Assembly (NCBI GenBank): GCA_036258055.1
Contig: DATAEK010000287.1
Location: 1-27,288 of the forward strand
Reading direction: 5' to 3'
Source: DATAEK01 sp036258055
GTDB taxonomy: Bacteria > Acidobacteriota > Vicinamibacteria > Vicinamibacterales > 2-12-FULL-66-21
DNA: 27,288 bases
Each line of letters starts with the position of its first letter. The first letter of the stretch is position 1. Under the pieces are notes generated by a model that saw nothing but the letters and a program-made list of their open reading frames with translations, did not search any database and had not been told where the DNA came from. Positions 1 through 7,006 of this stretch are shown piece after piece. Both the position numbers and the translations under genes were made by a program.

Positions 1-188
<188 letters not shown>

Positions 189-518
189 AAAGTGGTTCGC
201 CGACACCCTCGCGGGCGCCGACCGAACGCGTTTAACGTGATCGCCTGTTGATATGGCTCTTCACGTTGTTCAGTTCGTCAAGTGTGAGGTGGTTCATCGC
301 CACGCAACGGGCCGAACTGCGACCCATCCACGTGTCGATCGCCCTCCAGGTCCGGTTGAAGCCGGACGCTGCAGAACGATCCACGATGCCACCCGCTGAT
401 ACTCGACGGGCTTCCGACGGCTCGCGCCGCCGGAAAAGTGCTTGCACGTTCTATCTAGTTTTCAAAGAACCGGAATCTGGCCGACGTTCCCCGTCAGCTT
501 TATTCTCTTCAGGGGAAC
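189..518 (-). other. 16S rRNA leader region
   Basis: This stretch lies between the downstream rRNA promoter and the mature 16S end and should be the transcribed leader removed by processing. It holds a boxA-like motif at 451-470. I see no tRNA or convincing protein gene here. Small open frames on both strands have no recognisable content and are taken as chance. Confidence 0.75.
451..470 (-). promoter_or_regulatory. boxA-like antitermination motif of the rRNA leader
   Basis: On the minus strand this reads GTTCTTTGAAAACTAGATAG. The GTTCTTTGAAAACT part closely resembles the boxA/leader sequence found before 16S and 23S genes in many bacteria, where the Nus factors load to prevent Rho termination of untranslated rRNA. 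It sits about 55 nt downstream of the P2 -10 box and about 260 nt upstream of the 16S start, a sensible place. Confidence 0.7.
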
Positions 519-524
519 CTTTCA

Positions 525-553
525 ATACTACAGAAGCGTCCCAACCCTGTCAA
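525..553 (-). promoter_or_regulatory. rRNA promoter P2 (downstream of two)
   Basis: On the minus strand a perfect -35 TTGACA (548-553) is followed by exactly 17 bp and a -10 TAGTAT (525-530). The predicted transcription start is near 518. It lies upstream of the boxA-like motif and the 16S start and reads into the rRNA gene. The ~180 bp between P1 and P2 (554-732) shows no gene. Confidence 0.8.
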
Positions 554-732
554 GCCCTTTAGCGAGTTTCGCTCGCCGATACCGCATCGTTCCCCACGTC
601 GGGGCCCGCGCTCGGAGCGACTGAAGGGAATGGACGAGCTCGGAAGAAACGCTGACCGAGGACAAAAAAATTGCCACCGGAACCGGCAGCAAATCGTCCG
701 GCCGCCTGGCCGGGTCACTTCGGCGTCGTTGA

Positions 733-761
733 AATATACGCGGCCCTTCCCGCGCTGTCAA
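733..761 (-). promoter_or_regulatory. rRNA promoter P1 (upstream of two)
   Basis: On the minus strand a perfect -35 TTGACA (756-761), a 17-bp spacer and -10 TATATT (733-738). With P2 it forms a tandem pair of near-consensus sigma-70-type promoters typical of rRNA operons. Repeat copy A ends a few bases upstream of this -35 box, so whatever upstream activating sequence P1 has lies in repeat-derived DNA. Confidence 0.82.
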
Positions 762-773
762 CTTCTCTCAGTT

Positions 774-797
774 GTCGTGGGGCCCCACCCCCACGAC
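774..797. repeat. Constant-loop stem-loop of repeat A (first)
   Basis: GTCGTGGGG, loop CCCCAC, CCCCACGAC: a perfect 9-bp inverted repeat. The inner GGGG-CCCCAC-CCCC is shared with the other stem-loops of the family; the outer five pairs are particular to this one. Confidence 0.85.
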
Positions 798-821
798 CTG
801 CCAGCGCTCGCTAATCTCAGT

Positions 822-845
822 GCGTCGGGGCCCCACCCCCGACGC
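822..845. repeat. Constant-loop stem-loop of repeat A (second)
   Basis: GCGTCGGGG, loop CCCCAC, CCCCGACGC: a perfect 9-bp inverted repeat. The loop is identical to the neighbour at 774-797 but the outer stem differs, with both arms changed in a matching way. Confidence 0.85.
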
Positions 846-1043
846 TGCAGCTCGCGTCTGCGCGCTCGCTGCGGCTCAAGGCTGCTCGCTCGCGCCGCTG
901 TCTTGAGGCCACGGGGCATGACTTGCGGCAGCCTGCTATGGTGTATTCGCCCGACCTGCCAGCGCTTTCGCTGCGGCTCAAGCCTGCTCGCTCGCGCCGC
1001 TGATTAGCTGCTAGGGACCAAAAGTGACGCGCGTGACGGTCGC

Positions 1044-2441
1044 TCACTCACTCTCTCTGAGCCGGTGACCCTCGTACACAAACACACGTCCACGCGACAG
1101 CTGCGCAATCTCCTTCGCTCTCGTCGTGGCGCGTTCCAGCGATTCGTGCGCGACGTCTACCTGACCGCGATTCTGCATCAGGATCCAGCTCTCCGATCCG
1201 GGCTCCGCGCCCGGTAAGGGCGTGACCATGACGTCCGTTGCATCGAGCACGACGACCCGGCACATCTGACGCCCGACCTGTAGCACGAAGGGCTCGCTTC
1301 GATCCACCGGCTCGCGTACGTGGGTGAACTTCTCGCCGTCGACTCGCACCGCTCCCTGCTGCACTTTGCGCGACGCGTCGCTCCCTGACTGCGCGAATCC
1401 CGATGCGAGCAGCAGATGCTCGATCGTCGTTCCGCGCAGCATCGGCTGCTCGGGGACGTCTTCCGGAACTTCACGTCGACTGAACCGGCGCTCGAACTCG
1501 TCCGCCGCCCGCTGCGCCTCCGCTGCCCCGTGGAAGTCCGTGATGATGGTCTTCGCGAGGTCGACCTTGGCTTGCTTCGGATGCAGCGTCCCCTTCGAGA
1601 CCGCCTCTCGCTTCGCCGCGATGGCGTCCGGCGCGACGTCCGTCAGGAGCGTGTAGTAGCGCCACATCAGGTCGTCGGAGATCGACATCAGCTTGCCGAA
1701 CATCTCCGACGGCGATTCCGTCACGCCGACGTAGTTGCCAAGGGTTTTCGACATCTTCTCGATGCCATCGAGCCCCTCGAGAAGCGGGGTCGTCATCACG
1801 ATCTGCGCGTCGAGATCGTACGAGGGCATGATGTCGCGCCCGACGTTCAAGTTGAAGAGCTGGTCCGTCCCTCCGAGCTCCACGTCGGCTTTCAGGAACA
1901 CGGAATCGTAGGCTTGCGCGAGCGGGTAGAGGAACTCATGCACCGCGATCGGCTGTGCGGACTCGTAGCGTTTCTTGAAATCACGCCGCTCGAGCATCTG
2001 CGCGACGTTGAAGCGCGCCGCCAGTCGCACCCAGCCGTAGCTGTCCAACTCCTCGAGCCATTCGCTGTTGAACCGAACCTCAGTCTTCACCGGATCGAGA
2101 ATCTTGAAGATCTGCGTCTTGTACGTCTCCGCGTTTTGATCGATCTCCTCACGCGTGAGAGGCGGCCGCGTCTTCGATCGACCCGTTGGATCGCCGATGA
2201 GCGCCGTGAACGACCCGACCACGTAGATGACGCGATGGCCCAGGTCCTGAAAGTGCTTCATCTTCCGAATCAGGACGGTGTGTCCAAGATGAAGATCCGG
2301 GGCCGTCGGATCGAAGCCCACCTTCACCACGAGCGGCTGGCGGGTCTGCGCGGCGCGCTCGAGTCGCATCCTGAGCTCGGCGGCGCGGATGACGTCCACG
2401 CAGCCCTTCGTCAGATACGTCACCTGTTCGTCGATCGTCAT
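1044..2441 (-). CDS. tyrS: Tyrosyl-tRNA synthetase with C-terminal extension
   Basis: Cytoplasmic class I synthetase charging tRNA-Tyr with tyrosine. The Rossmann domain shows VGFDPTAPDLHLGH (HIGH-class motif HLGH, residues 51-54), the tyrosine-site stretch QAYDSVFLKADVELGGTDQ (about 176-194) and the KMSKS-class loop KMSKT (229-233). This pattern fits the TyrZ-like branch of bacterial TyrRS. An S4-like RNA-binding domain follows at about 335-395 (SDASRKVQQGAVRVDG). The protein is 465 residues against roughly 400-425 for usual bacterial TyrRS; the extra ~65 residues (about 400-465, with WILMQNRGQVDV and RAKEIAQLSRGRVFVYEGHR) look like a small DUF2188-type alpha/beta fold, a tentative comparison. 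The ATG at 2441 gives a normal N-terminus. The gene is transcribed toward the rRNA promoters and diverges from the phosphoesterase. Confidence 0.96.
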   Translation of the reverse strand: MTIDEQVTYLTKGCVDVIRAAELRMRLERAAQTRQPLVVKVGFDPTAPDLHLGHTVLIRKMKHFQDLGHRVIYVVGSFTALIGDPTGRSKTRPPLTREEIDQNAETYKTQIFKILDPVKTEVRFNSEWLEELDSYGWVRLAARFNVAQMLERRDFKKRYESAQPIAVHEFLYPLAQAYDSVFLKADVELGGTDQLFNLNVGRDIMPSYDLDAQIVMTTPLLEGLDGIEKMSKTLGNYVGVTESPSEMFGKLMSISDDLMWRYYTLLTDVAPDAIAAKREAVSKGTLHPKQAKVDLAKTIITDFHGAAEAQRAADEFERRFSRREVPEDVPEQPMLRGTTIEHLLLASGFAQSGSDASRKVQQGAVRVDGEKFTHVREPVDRSEPFVLQVGRQMCRVVVLDATDVMVTPLPGAEPGSESWILMQNRGQVDVAHESLERATTRAKEIAQLSRGRVFVYEGHRLRESE

Positions 2442-2462
2442 GGGAACTCACCAGACCGTCCG

Positions 2463-2490
2463 TTGCAGGACGCGATCCGCCAACTATACC
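2463..2490 (+). promoter_or_regulatory. Candidate promoter in the tyrS / phosphoesterase divergent gap
   Basis: In the 74-bp gap, TTGCAG (2463-2468) and TATACC (2485-2490) with 16 bp between them could drive the plus-strand phosphoesterase. The same TATA core read on the minus strand gives TATAGT (2483-2488), a possible -10 for tyrS without an obvious -35. This is a visual match only. Confidence 0.35.
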
Positions 2491-2515
2491 GCGGGCACGC
2501 TAACATACTCGGCGG

Positions 2516-3361
2516 ATGTCCCCCACAGCCTTGGCGGGCGTGCGCCGACGCGACGTCCTCAAAGCGCTGGCCGCGGCCGGTATCGGCGCAGCCACGGGCG
2601 CGAGCGCGCACGGCTATCTCTACGAGCGTCATGAGCTCGAGCTCACGCGGTGCACGCTGAATGTATCCGGTCTCTCTGACGCCTTGTCGGGGCTGCGAAT
2701 CGGCTTCCTCACCGATCTCCATCGCAGCCAGACCGTGGCGCACGAGTTCGTCGAGCGCGCCGCCAGACTGATTCTCAACGAACAGCCGGATTTGATTGTC
2801 CTGGGCGGCGACTATGTCACCTGGGGCGATCGCCGCTACGTTCAGCCTGCCGCGGACGCGCTCGCTTCATTGGCGGCGCCACTCGGCGTGGTCGGCATCC
2901 TGGGCAATCACGACGATGACAAGGACATGCCGGCGGCGCTGGCGGCGCGCGGGGTCACCATGCTCCGCGATGCGAGAACGAGGATCACGGTCCGCGGCGA
3001 GGCGCTCGACCTGGTGGGCGTGCGGTACTGGACGCGGCGAGTCGCGGACATCGCGCGCCTGCTTCGTGGCGCATCAACGAACACGATCCTGCTGGCACAC
3101 ACGCCGTCCCGGTTGATTGAAGCGGCGTCGCTGGCGGTTCCGCTGGTATTGAGCGGGCATACGCATGGCGGACAAATCGTTCTACCAGGCGTCGGCCCCA
3201 TCGCGGCGCGCAAGTTTCCCGTGGTCGCAGGCCCGGGACGCAAGGACAACACCGCCATCTTCGTGAGCCGCGGCGTCGGAACGGTCTACGTGCCGATACG
3301 CCTCAACTGCAATCCAGAGGTGGCCATCCTGACCCTGAGACCTACTGCGGCGGCGACATAG
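2516..3361 (+). CDS. Tat-exported calcineurin-like metallophosphoesterase
   Basis: Probable dinuclear-metal phosphodiesterase/phosphatase of the calcineurin-like superfamily, YaeI-like in size and motif order. The N-terminus has a twin-arginine signal (RRRDVLKALAAAG, residues 10-22, then an Ala-rich stretch), so export in a folded, metal-loaded state across the inner membrane is likely. Metal-binding motifs run in the normal order: DLH (67-69), GGDY (97-100), GNHD (130-133), the histidine in LLAHTPS (195) and GHTHGGQ (214-220). At 281 residues it is full length. The start ATG follows GGCGG and leaves a short divergent gap to tyrS. The substrate cannot be told from sequence; YaeI-type enzymes act on lipid or other phosphodiesters. 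Confidence 0.9.
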   Translation: MSPTALAGVRRRDVLKALAAAGIGAATGASAHGYLYERHELELTRCTLNVSGLSDALSGLRIGFLTDLHRSQTVAHEFVERAARLILNEQPDLIVLGGDYVTWGDRRYVQPAADALASLAAPLGVVGILGNHDDDKDMPAALAARGVTMLRDARTRITVRGEALDLVGVRYWTRRVADIARLLRGASTNTILLAHTPSRLIEAASLAVPLVLSGHTHGGQIVLPGVGPIAARKFPVVAGPGRKDNTAIFVSRGVGTVYVPIRLNCNPEVAILTLRPTAAAT

Positions 3362-3387
3362 GCCTTGACTTACTGACACGGATAGTT

Positions 3388-3413
3388 TCGAATAATCAAA
3401 ATATATTATTTGA
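3388..3413. promoter_or_regulatory. AT-rich inverted repeat upstream of the methyltransferase gene
   Basis: TCGAATAAT and ATTATTTGA form a 9-bp inverted repeat with one mismatch around an 8-nt centre. It lies in a conspicuously AT-rich island (about 3385-3420) in otherwise GC-rich DNA, directly before the ATG at 3427. A TTGACT at 3365-3370 could serve as a -35. It could be an operator, a promoter core or both. Confidence 0.4.
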
Positions 3414-3426
3414 ATAGTAACACTCC

Positions 3427-4080
3427 ATGCCAGCGCGTCTGCGTCGTCTAGCACTTGGGATTCTCATCCCGTCACTTCCACTGCTGGCCATCTCGGGCAG
3501 GTGGAAGGATCCCTGGCTCTGGACCTTCATCCTGGTCTGGTCGGTGATGGTCAGCTACGCGCTCCTCAACATCGAGGAGGACCTGGCCAAAGAGCGGTTT
3601 CGCCCCCCGACACGTGGCGCCGATTCAGGCGCGCTGCGAATCATTCGGCTTCTCGCCGTCGGTCAGCTGATCGTCGGCGCCCTCGACATCGGGCGCTGGC
3701 ACCTCACCGCGGTGCCGTCCTGGCTTCGCGTCGTCGGCCTCGTGGGAATGGCCGGGGGGTTCGCCCTGGTTTTCCGCTCGATGGCTGCGAACCGATTCTT
3801 TTCTGCGGTGGTCCGTATCCAGGACGATCGCGGACACACGGTCGTCGATCGTGGTCCGTACGCAGTGATCCGTCACCCAGGGTACGCCGGGATGATCACC
3901 TCGGTACCGTTGAGCGCCCTCGCGCTGGGATCGTGGATCGGGGTAGGTCTTGCCGTGCTGTACTCAGCGCTGATCTTCCGGCGGGTCTTCTTTGAGGATG
4001 CGTTTCTGCGCCAGAACCTGCACGGCTACGCCGACTATGCGCGCCGCGTTCCCTATCGGCTCGTGCCGGGCGTGTGGTGA
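3427..4080 (+). CDS. ICMT/PEMT-like integral membrane methyltransferase
   Basis: A 217-residue hydrophobic protein with several predicted membrane helices (about 31-49, 97-116, 152-172 and others) and the C-terminal signature of the isoprenylcysteine carboxyl methyltransferase / phospholipid methyltransferase superfamily. VVDRGPYAVIRHPGYAGM (about 139-156) and the FFEDAFLRQNLHGYADYA stretch (about 188-205) form the S-adenosylmethionine-binding region in this family. Bacterial members are mostly uncharacterised; the acceptor may be a lipid or an isoprenoid-type substrate. The gene follows the phosphoesterase by 65 bp with its own AT-rich upstream region, and its 3' end overlaps the convergent purN by 28 bp. 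Confidence 0.85.
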   Translation: MPARLRRLALGILIPSLPLLAISGRWKDPWLWTFILVWSVMVSYALLNIEEDLAKERFRPPTRGADSGALRIIRLLAVGQLIVGALDIGRWHLTAVPSWLRVVGLVGMAGGFALVFRSMAANRFFSAVVRIQDDRGHTVVDRGPYAVIRHPGYAGMITSVPLSALALGSWIGVGLAVLYSALIFRRVFFEDAFLRQNLHGYADYARRVPYRLVPGVW

Positions 4081-4733
4081 GTGTGCGGCACGAAGCGCCT
4101 GCCCTGAATGCTCCAGGTCCCCTCGAGCCACATCCGCGCGGCCTCAGGATAGATTTTGTGCTCCTCGATCAGAATCCTCGCCGATAGGGTCTCGACCGTG
4201 TCGTCGTCTCGTACGGGCACGGGCGCCTGAACCACGATCGGTCCGCCATCGAGCTCGGAGGTGACGAGGTGCACCGTTGCCCCCGTGACCTTCACACCGT
4301 GATCGAGCGCCTGACGCTGAGCATCCACGCCGGGAAACGCGGGGAGGAGCGAGGGATGGATGTTCAGGATTGCGTGGGGATACGCATCGAGCAGCGGCGC
4401 GCCGATGAGCCGCATAAATCCGGCGAGACACACGAGCGAAACGCCCCGCGCCTTGAGCTCACGCGCGACAGCCGCATCGAACTCGTCGCGTGATGAAAAC
4501 GCGCGGTGATTGACAACGAGCGTTTCGATCCCGGCGGCCGCCGCGCGGTGCAGCCCTTCCGCTTCCGCACGGTTCGAGATCACCACGCCGATGCGCGCGT
4601 CGAGCCGGCGTGCCTCGATCGCGCCAATCAGCGCCTGAAGGTTGCTGCCGCGCCCGGAGATGAGCACGCCGATGGTGCGGTCCGCCGGCCTGGATTCGTC
4701 GCGCCCGGGCGGAGCGTTTCGAGAAGCACTCAT
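4053..4733 (-). CDS. purN: Phosphoribosylglycinamide formyltransferase
   Basis: Catalyses formyl transfer from 10-formyl-tetrahydrofolate to GAR, the third step of IMP synthesis. GVLISGRGSNLQALI marks the nucleotide-binding start (about 22-36), and FMRLIGAPLLDAYP then NIHPSLLPAFPG holds the catalytic Asn/His pair. A conserved Asp follows in the SELDGGPIV segment. At 226 residues it is slightly longer than the usual ~200, mainly because of an ~18-residue polar N-terminal lead. Its ATG overlaps the purM stop as ATGA, implying translational coupling. It is the last gene of the minus-strand pur cluster and its end overlaps the convergent methyltransferase gene. Confidence 0.96.
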   Translation of the reverse strand: MSASRNAPPGRDESRPADRTIGVLISGRGSNLQALIGAIEARRLDARIGVVISNRAEAEGLHRAAAAGIETLVVNHRAFSSRDEFDAAVARELKARGVSLVCLAGFMRLIGAPLLDAYPHAILNIHPSLLPAFPGVDAQRQALDHGVKVTGATVHLVTSELDGGPIVVQAPVPVRDDDTVETLSARILIEEHKIYPEAARMWLEGTWSIQGRRFVPHTHHTPGTSR

Positions 4734-5764
4734 CGCCGCTGATGCCCGTACACGACGCCGGCGCCGCCCGGCTCGATCGATCCGATCGCTATCGCACCAG
4801 GTTCACCCGCGGCCCGCATCTGCCCGAGTACCTCGGCCGCGCGATCGCGAGACACGACCAGGACGAGACCGATTCCCATGTTGAACGTGCGCAACATGTC
4901 TTCAGCCGGGACTCGGCCCGTCGCTTGAAGCCAGTCGAAGATGGCTGGAACCTTCCACGTCGTGGGATCGACGGCGGCGTGCATGCCCTCGGGAATTACC
5001 CGCGGAAGGTTCTCGGTGATCCCGCCGCCGGTAATGTGGGCCATCCCTTTGATTGCGCGTGACGCCAGAATCGGCCGTATCAGCGGGAGATACGAACGGT
5101 GGGTCGTCAGCAGCGCCTTCCCGATCGTCGTGCCGAGCGCCGGCACCTGTGAATCGGCTTCAAGCCCCGCCACCTCGAACGCGATTCTCCGCGCGAGCGA
5201 GTAGCCGTTCGTGTGGAGCCCCGTTGAAGGGACACCGATCAGCGTGTCCCCGGGAGCGATCGTCCGGCCGTCGATCAGCTTCTCGCGTTCCACGACCCCG
5301 ACGATGAAGCCCGCGACGTCGTATTCGCCGTCGGCGTAGAACCCCGGCATCTCGGCAGTCTCGCCACCGAGAAGCGCACAGCCGTTTTCGCGGCAGGCTG
5401 CGGCGAGCCCCTCGACGATCTGGACGGCGACGTCCGGATCGAGGCGCCCGGTCGCCAGATAGTCGAGAAAGAAGAGCGGCTGGGCGCCCTGAACCAGGAT
5501 GTCGTTGACACAGTGGTTGACGAGGTCGGCGCCGATCGTCTCGTGCACACCGGTCATGAACGCGACTTTCAGCTTCGTGCCCACGCCGTCAGCGCTTGCC
5601 ACGAGCACCGGATCCGCAAGGCCGGATCCGAGCCGGAAGAGCCCGCCGAACGATCCGATGTCAGAGAGGACGCCGCTCGTGAACGTTTGCCGGGCGAGCG
5701 ACCGGATTCGCCGAACGACTTCGTTGCCAGCGTCGATGTCGACGCCGGACTGCTTGTAGTCCAT
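4730..5764 (-). CDS. purM: Phosphoribosylformylglycinamidine cyclo-ligase (AIR synthetase)
   Basis: Converts FGAM to AIR with ATP. It belongs to the PurM/PurL ATP-binding superfamily: the N-terminal MDYKQSGVDIDAGNEVV is typical, followed by ASADGVGTKLKVA, DLVNHCVNDILVQGAQPLFFLDY and GGETAEMPGFY, with a C-terminal part containing AHITGGGITENLPRV. At 344 residues it is full length. It starts 20 bp after the HEAT-repeat gene and shares a 4-bp ATGA overlap with purN, so the two are almost certainly cotranscribed. Confidence 0.97.
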   Translation of the reverse strand: MDYKQSGVDIDAGNEVVRRIRSLARQTFTSGVLSDIGSFGGLFRLGSGLADPVLVASADGVGTKLKVAFMTGVHETIGADLVNHCVNDILVQGAQPLFFLDYLATGRLDPDVAVQIVEGLAAACRENGCALLGGETAEMPGFYADGEYDVAGFIVGVVEREKLIDGRTIAPGDTLIGVPSTGLHTNGYSLARRIAFEVAGLEADSQVPALGTTIGKALLTTHRSYLPLIRPILASRAIKGMAHITGGGITENLPRVIPEGMHAAVDPTTWKVPAIFDWLQATGRVPAEDMLRTFNMGIGLVLVVSRDRAAEVLGQMRAAGEPGAIAIGSIEPGGAGVVYGHQRR

Positions 5765-5784
5765 AGAGCGAAGCGGAGTGGGAC

Positions 5785-6996
5785 CTAGAAGTCGAGCCCT
5801 CGAATGAGAGCCTCCGCCACTTTGCGCGCCGGCGATCCCTCGGGCGCCTGCCAGTACGCGCGCCGCACGGTGACGAAGAAACGTTCTTCCTCGAAGTCCT
5901 CTTCGAGCATGTCGAAGGCCTCGCGCAGCAGATCGGTGCCGGGCTCCAGCATCCCTGGGCGCTCGAGCACCTTCAGGATTAGCGGAGTATTGCGCAGCGC
6001 GATGGTGCCAATCGCCAACGTGATGGCTGCGCGTGCGGGATCGCGGGTCGGCGCTCCCTGTTGAATGAGGTCCGCGGCCGCGTCCTCGCGGCCCGATACG
6101 GCCAGCGCGCCCAGTGAAGAGGCCGACGCTCTCACCAGCTCCTGGAACCCCACTGTCGCAATCCCGAAACGCAGCGTCTCGGAGAGATACCGCTGATGCG
6201 ACTCACAGTTCACTCCGAGCAGGCAGATCGCGGCGGCGATGCCTGGTTGCGACGCTTTGGGCGCCGTGCGCTGGAGCGACGCGAGGATGCCGAGCGAAGA
6301 CTTGTCCCCGATCTTTCCGAGTGCAAGGGCAGCATCCACCTGCAGCGGGCCGTCGACCTTGGCGACCTCGACGATTGGCGCGAGTGCGTAGGCAGCCTTG
6401 TAATCTCCGAGTGCCTCGATGACGATGCTTCGGAAGAAGGCCTGCCCCTTCATCACGAGACCGGTCAGTGTCTCTCGGGCTTTCGGCTCAGTGCCGTACG
6501 CGGCGAGCGCGCGCGTCAGCGCCGGCCGGACGAACTCTGAGCTCTCTTTCGCGACCGCCGCCAGGAGAGTCGGGAGCAATGTCTTGTCCGGATTGTGCTC
6601 GAAGTAGGCGTAGCCGACGGCGCGGAGCCGATCGTTCTGCTGATCGATCGCCCCGCGCATCACGTCGTGCGTCCGCGGATCGTTGAAGCCTGAGAGCACA
6701 ACGAGCGCGCGGAACCGGACGTAGCCGTCCTGATGCGACGTGACCGCCTTGATCAGCGCCGGCACGGCGATCTCCGGCGCTGCGCGTCGAACCGTTCGCG
6801 ATGCGCCGGATCTCACCGGAAAGTCGATGGACCCGAGCTTGTCGATCGCTGCGCTGACCTGCGCGGCAGTGACCGGTTCCTTCGACTCCTGGGCCGGCGC
6901 GGTACCCTGCGGACGTTGCGGGGTCTGGGGTGTCTGCGCGGAAGACGCGGCGGACAGAAACGAGGCGATCAGGAATCCAACGGTCCAGCGACGCAT
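5785..6996 (-). CDS. Secreted or periplasmic HEAT-repeat protein of unknown function
   Basis: A 403-residue protein without a recognisable enzyme domain. The chosen ATG (6996) begins MRRWTVGFLIASFLSAASSA, a clean Sec-type signal peptide with a probable cut before QTPQ; a longer open frame upstream runs into purF and is rejected. A Pro/Gln-rich linker follows, then helical repeats of HEAT type: AVPALIKAVTSH, DGYVRFRALVVLSGF, FVRPALTRALAAYG, SIVIEALGDYKAA, DAALALGKIGDKSSL and others. HEAT repeats are usually protein-binding scaffolds. It sits between purF (10-bp gap) and purM (20-bp gap) on the same strand, so it is cotranscribed with the purine genes, yet its product should leave the cytoplasm. 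Nothing in it points to purine metabolism. Confidence 0.85.
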   Translation of the reverse strand: MRRWTVGFLIASFLSAASSAQTPQTPQRPQGTAPAQESKEPVTAAQVSAAIDKLGSIDFPVRSGASRTVRRAAPEIAVPALIKAVTSHQDGYVRFRALVVLSGFNDPRTHDVMRGAIDQQNDRLRAVGYAYFEHNPDKTLLPTLLAAVAKESSEFVRPALTRALAAYGTEPKARETLTGLVMKGQAFFRSIVIEALGDYKAAYALAPIVEVAKVDGPLQVDAALALGKIGDKSSLGILASLQRTAPKASQPGIAAAICLLGVNCESHQRYLSETLRFGIATVGFQELVRASASSLGALAVSGREDAAADLIQQGAPTRDPARAAITLAIGTIALRNTPLILKVLERPGMLEPGTDLLREAFDMLEEDFEEERFFVTVRRAYWQAPEGSPARKVAEALIRGLDF

Positions 6997-7006
6997 CGGT
7001 CCGTCG

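Larger units (their letters stand above)
765..1005 (-). repeat. Dispersed intergenic repeat, copy A
   Basis: This copy fills the gap between the tyrS stop codon and rRNA promoter P1. Plus-strand order: stem-loop 774-797, a 24-nt linker beginning CTGCCAGCGCT, stem-loop 822-845, a 56-bp core at 845-900, a block GAGGCCACGGGGCATGA (905-921), then a second partial core at 966-1002. By eye the core matches copy B at about 52 of 56 positions and the linker is nearly the same. It is listed as minus because the element is oriented with the flanking minus-strand genes in all three copies. No open frame here looks like a gene. Confidence 0.85.

Noticed and set aside
774..845. Repeat stem-loops as rho-independent terminators
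   Set aside because: The stems are strong, but none is followed by a T run in the direction of transcription of the flanking genes; in the purQ case the hairpin is followed by A-rich sequence and a start codon.
817..1047. Minus-strand open frame with RRERAALSRSER-like residues, also seen in frames near 11500 and 13400
   Set aside because: The shared peptide comes from the nucleotide identity of the repeat core. The frames differ in length and ends, have no ribosome binding site and would be taken as coding only because of GC-rich bias.
4053..4080. 28-bp overlap of purN and the methyltransferase 3' ends as a sign of a wrong gene call
   Set aside because: Both C-termini look natural for their families and short convergent overlaps are common.
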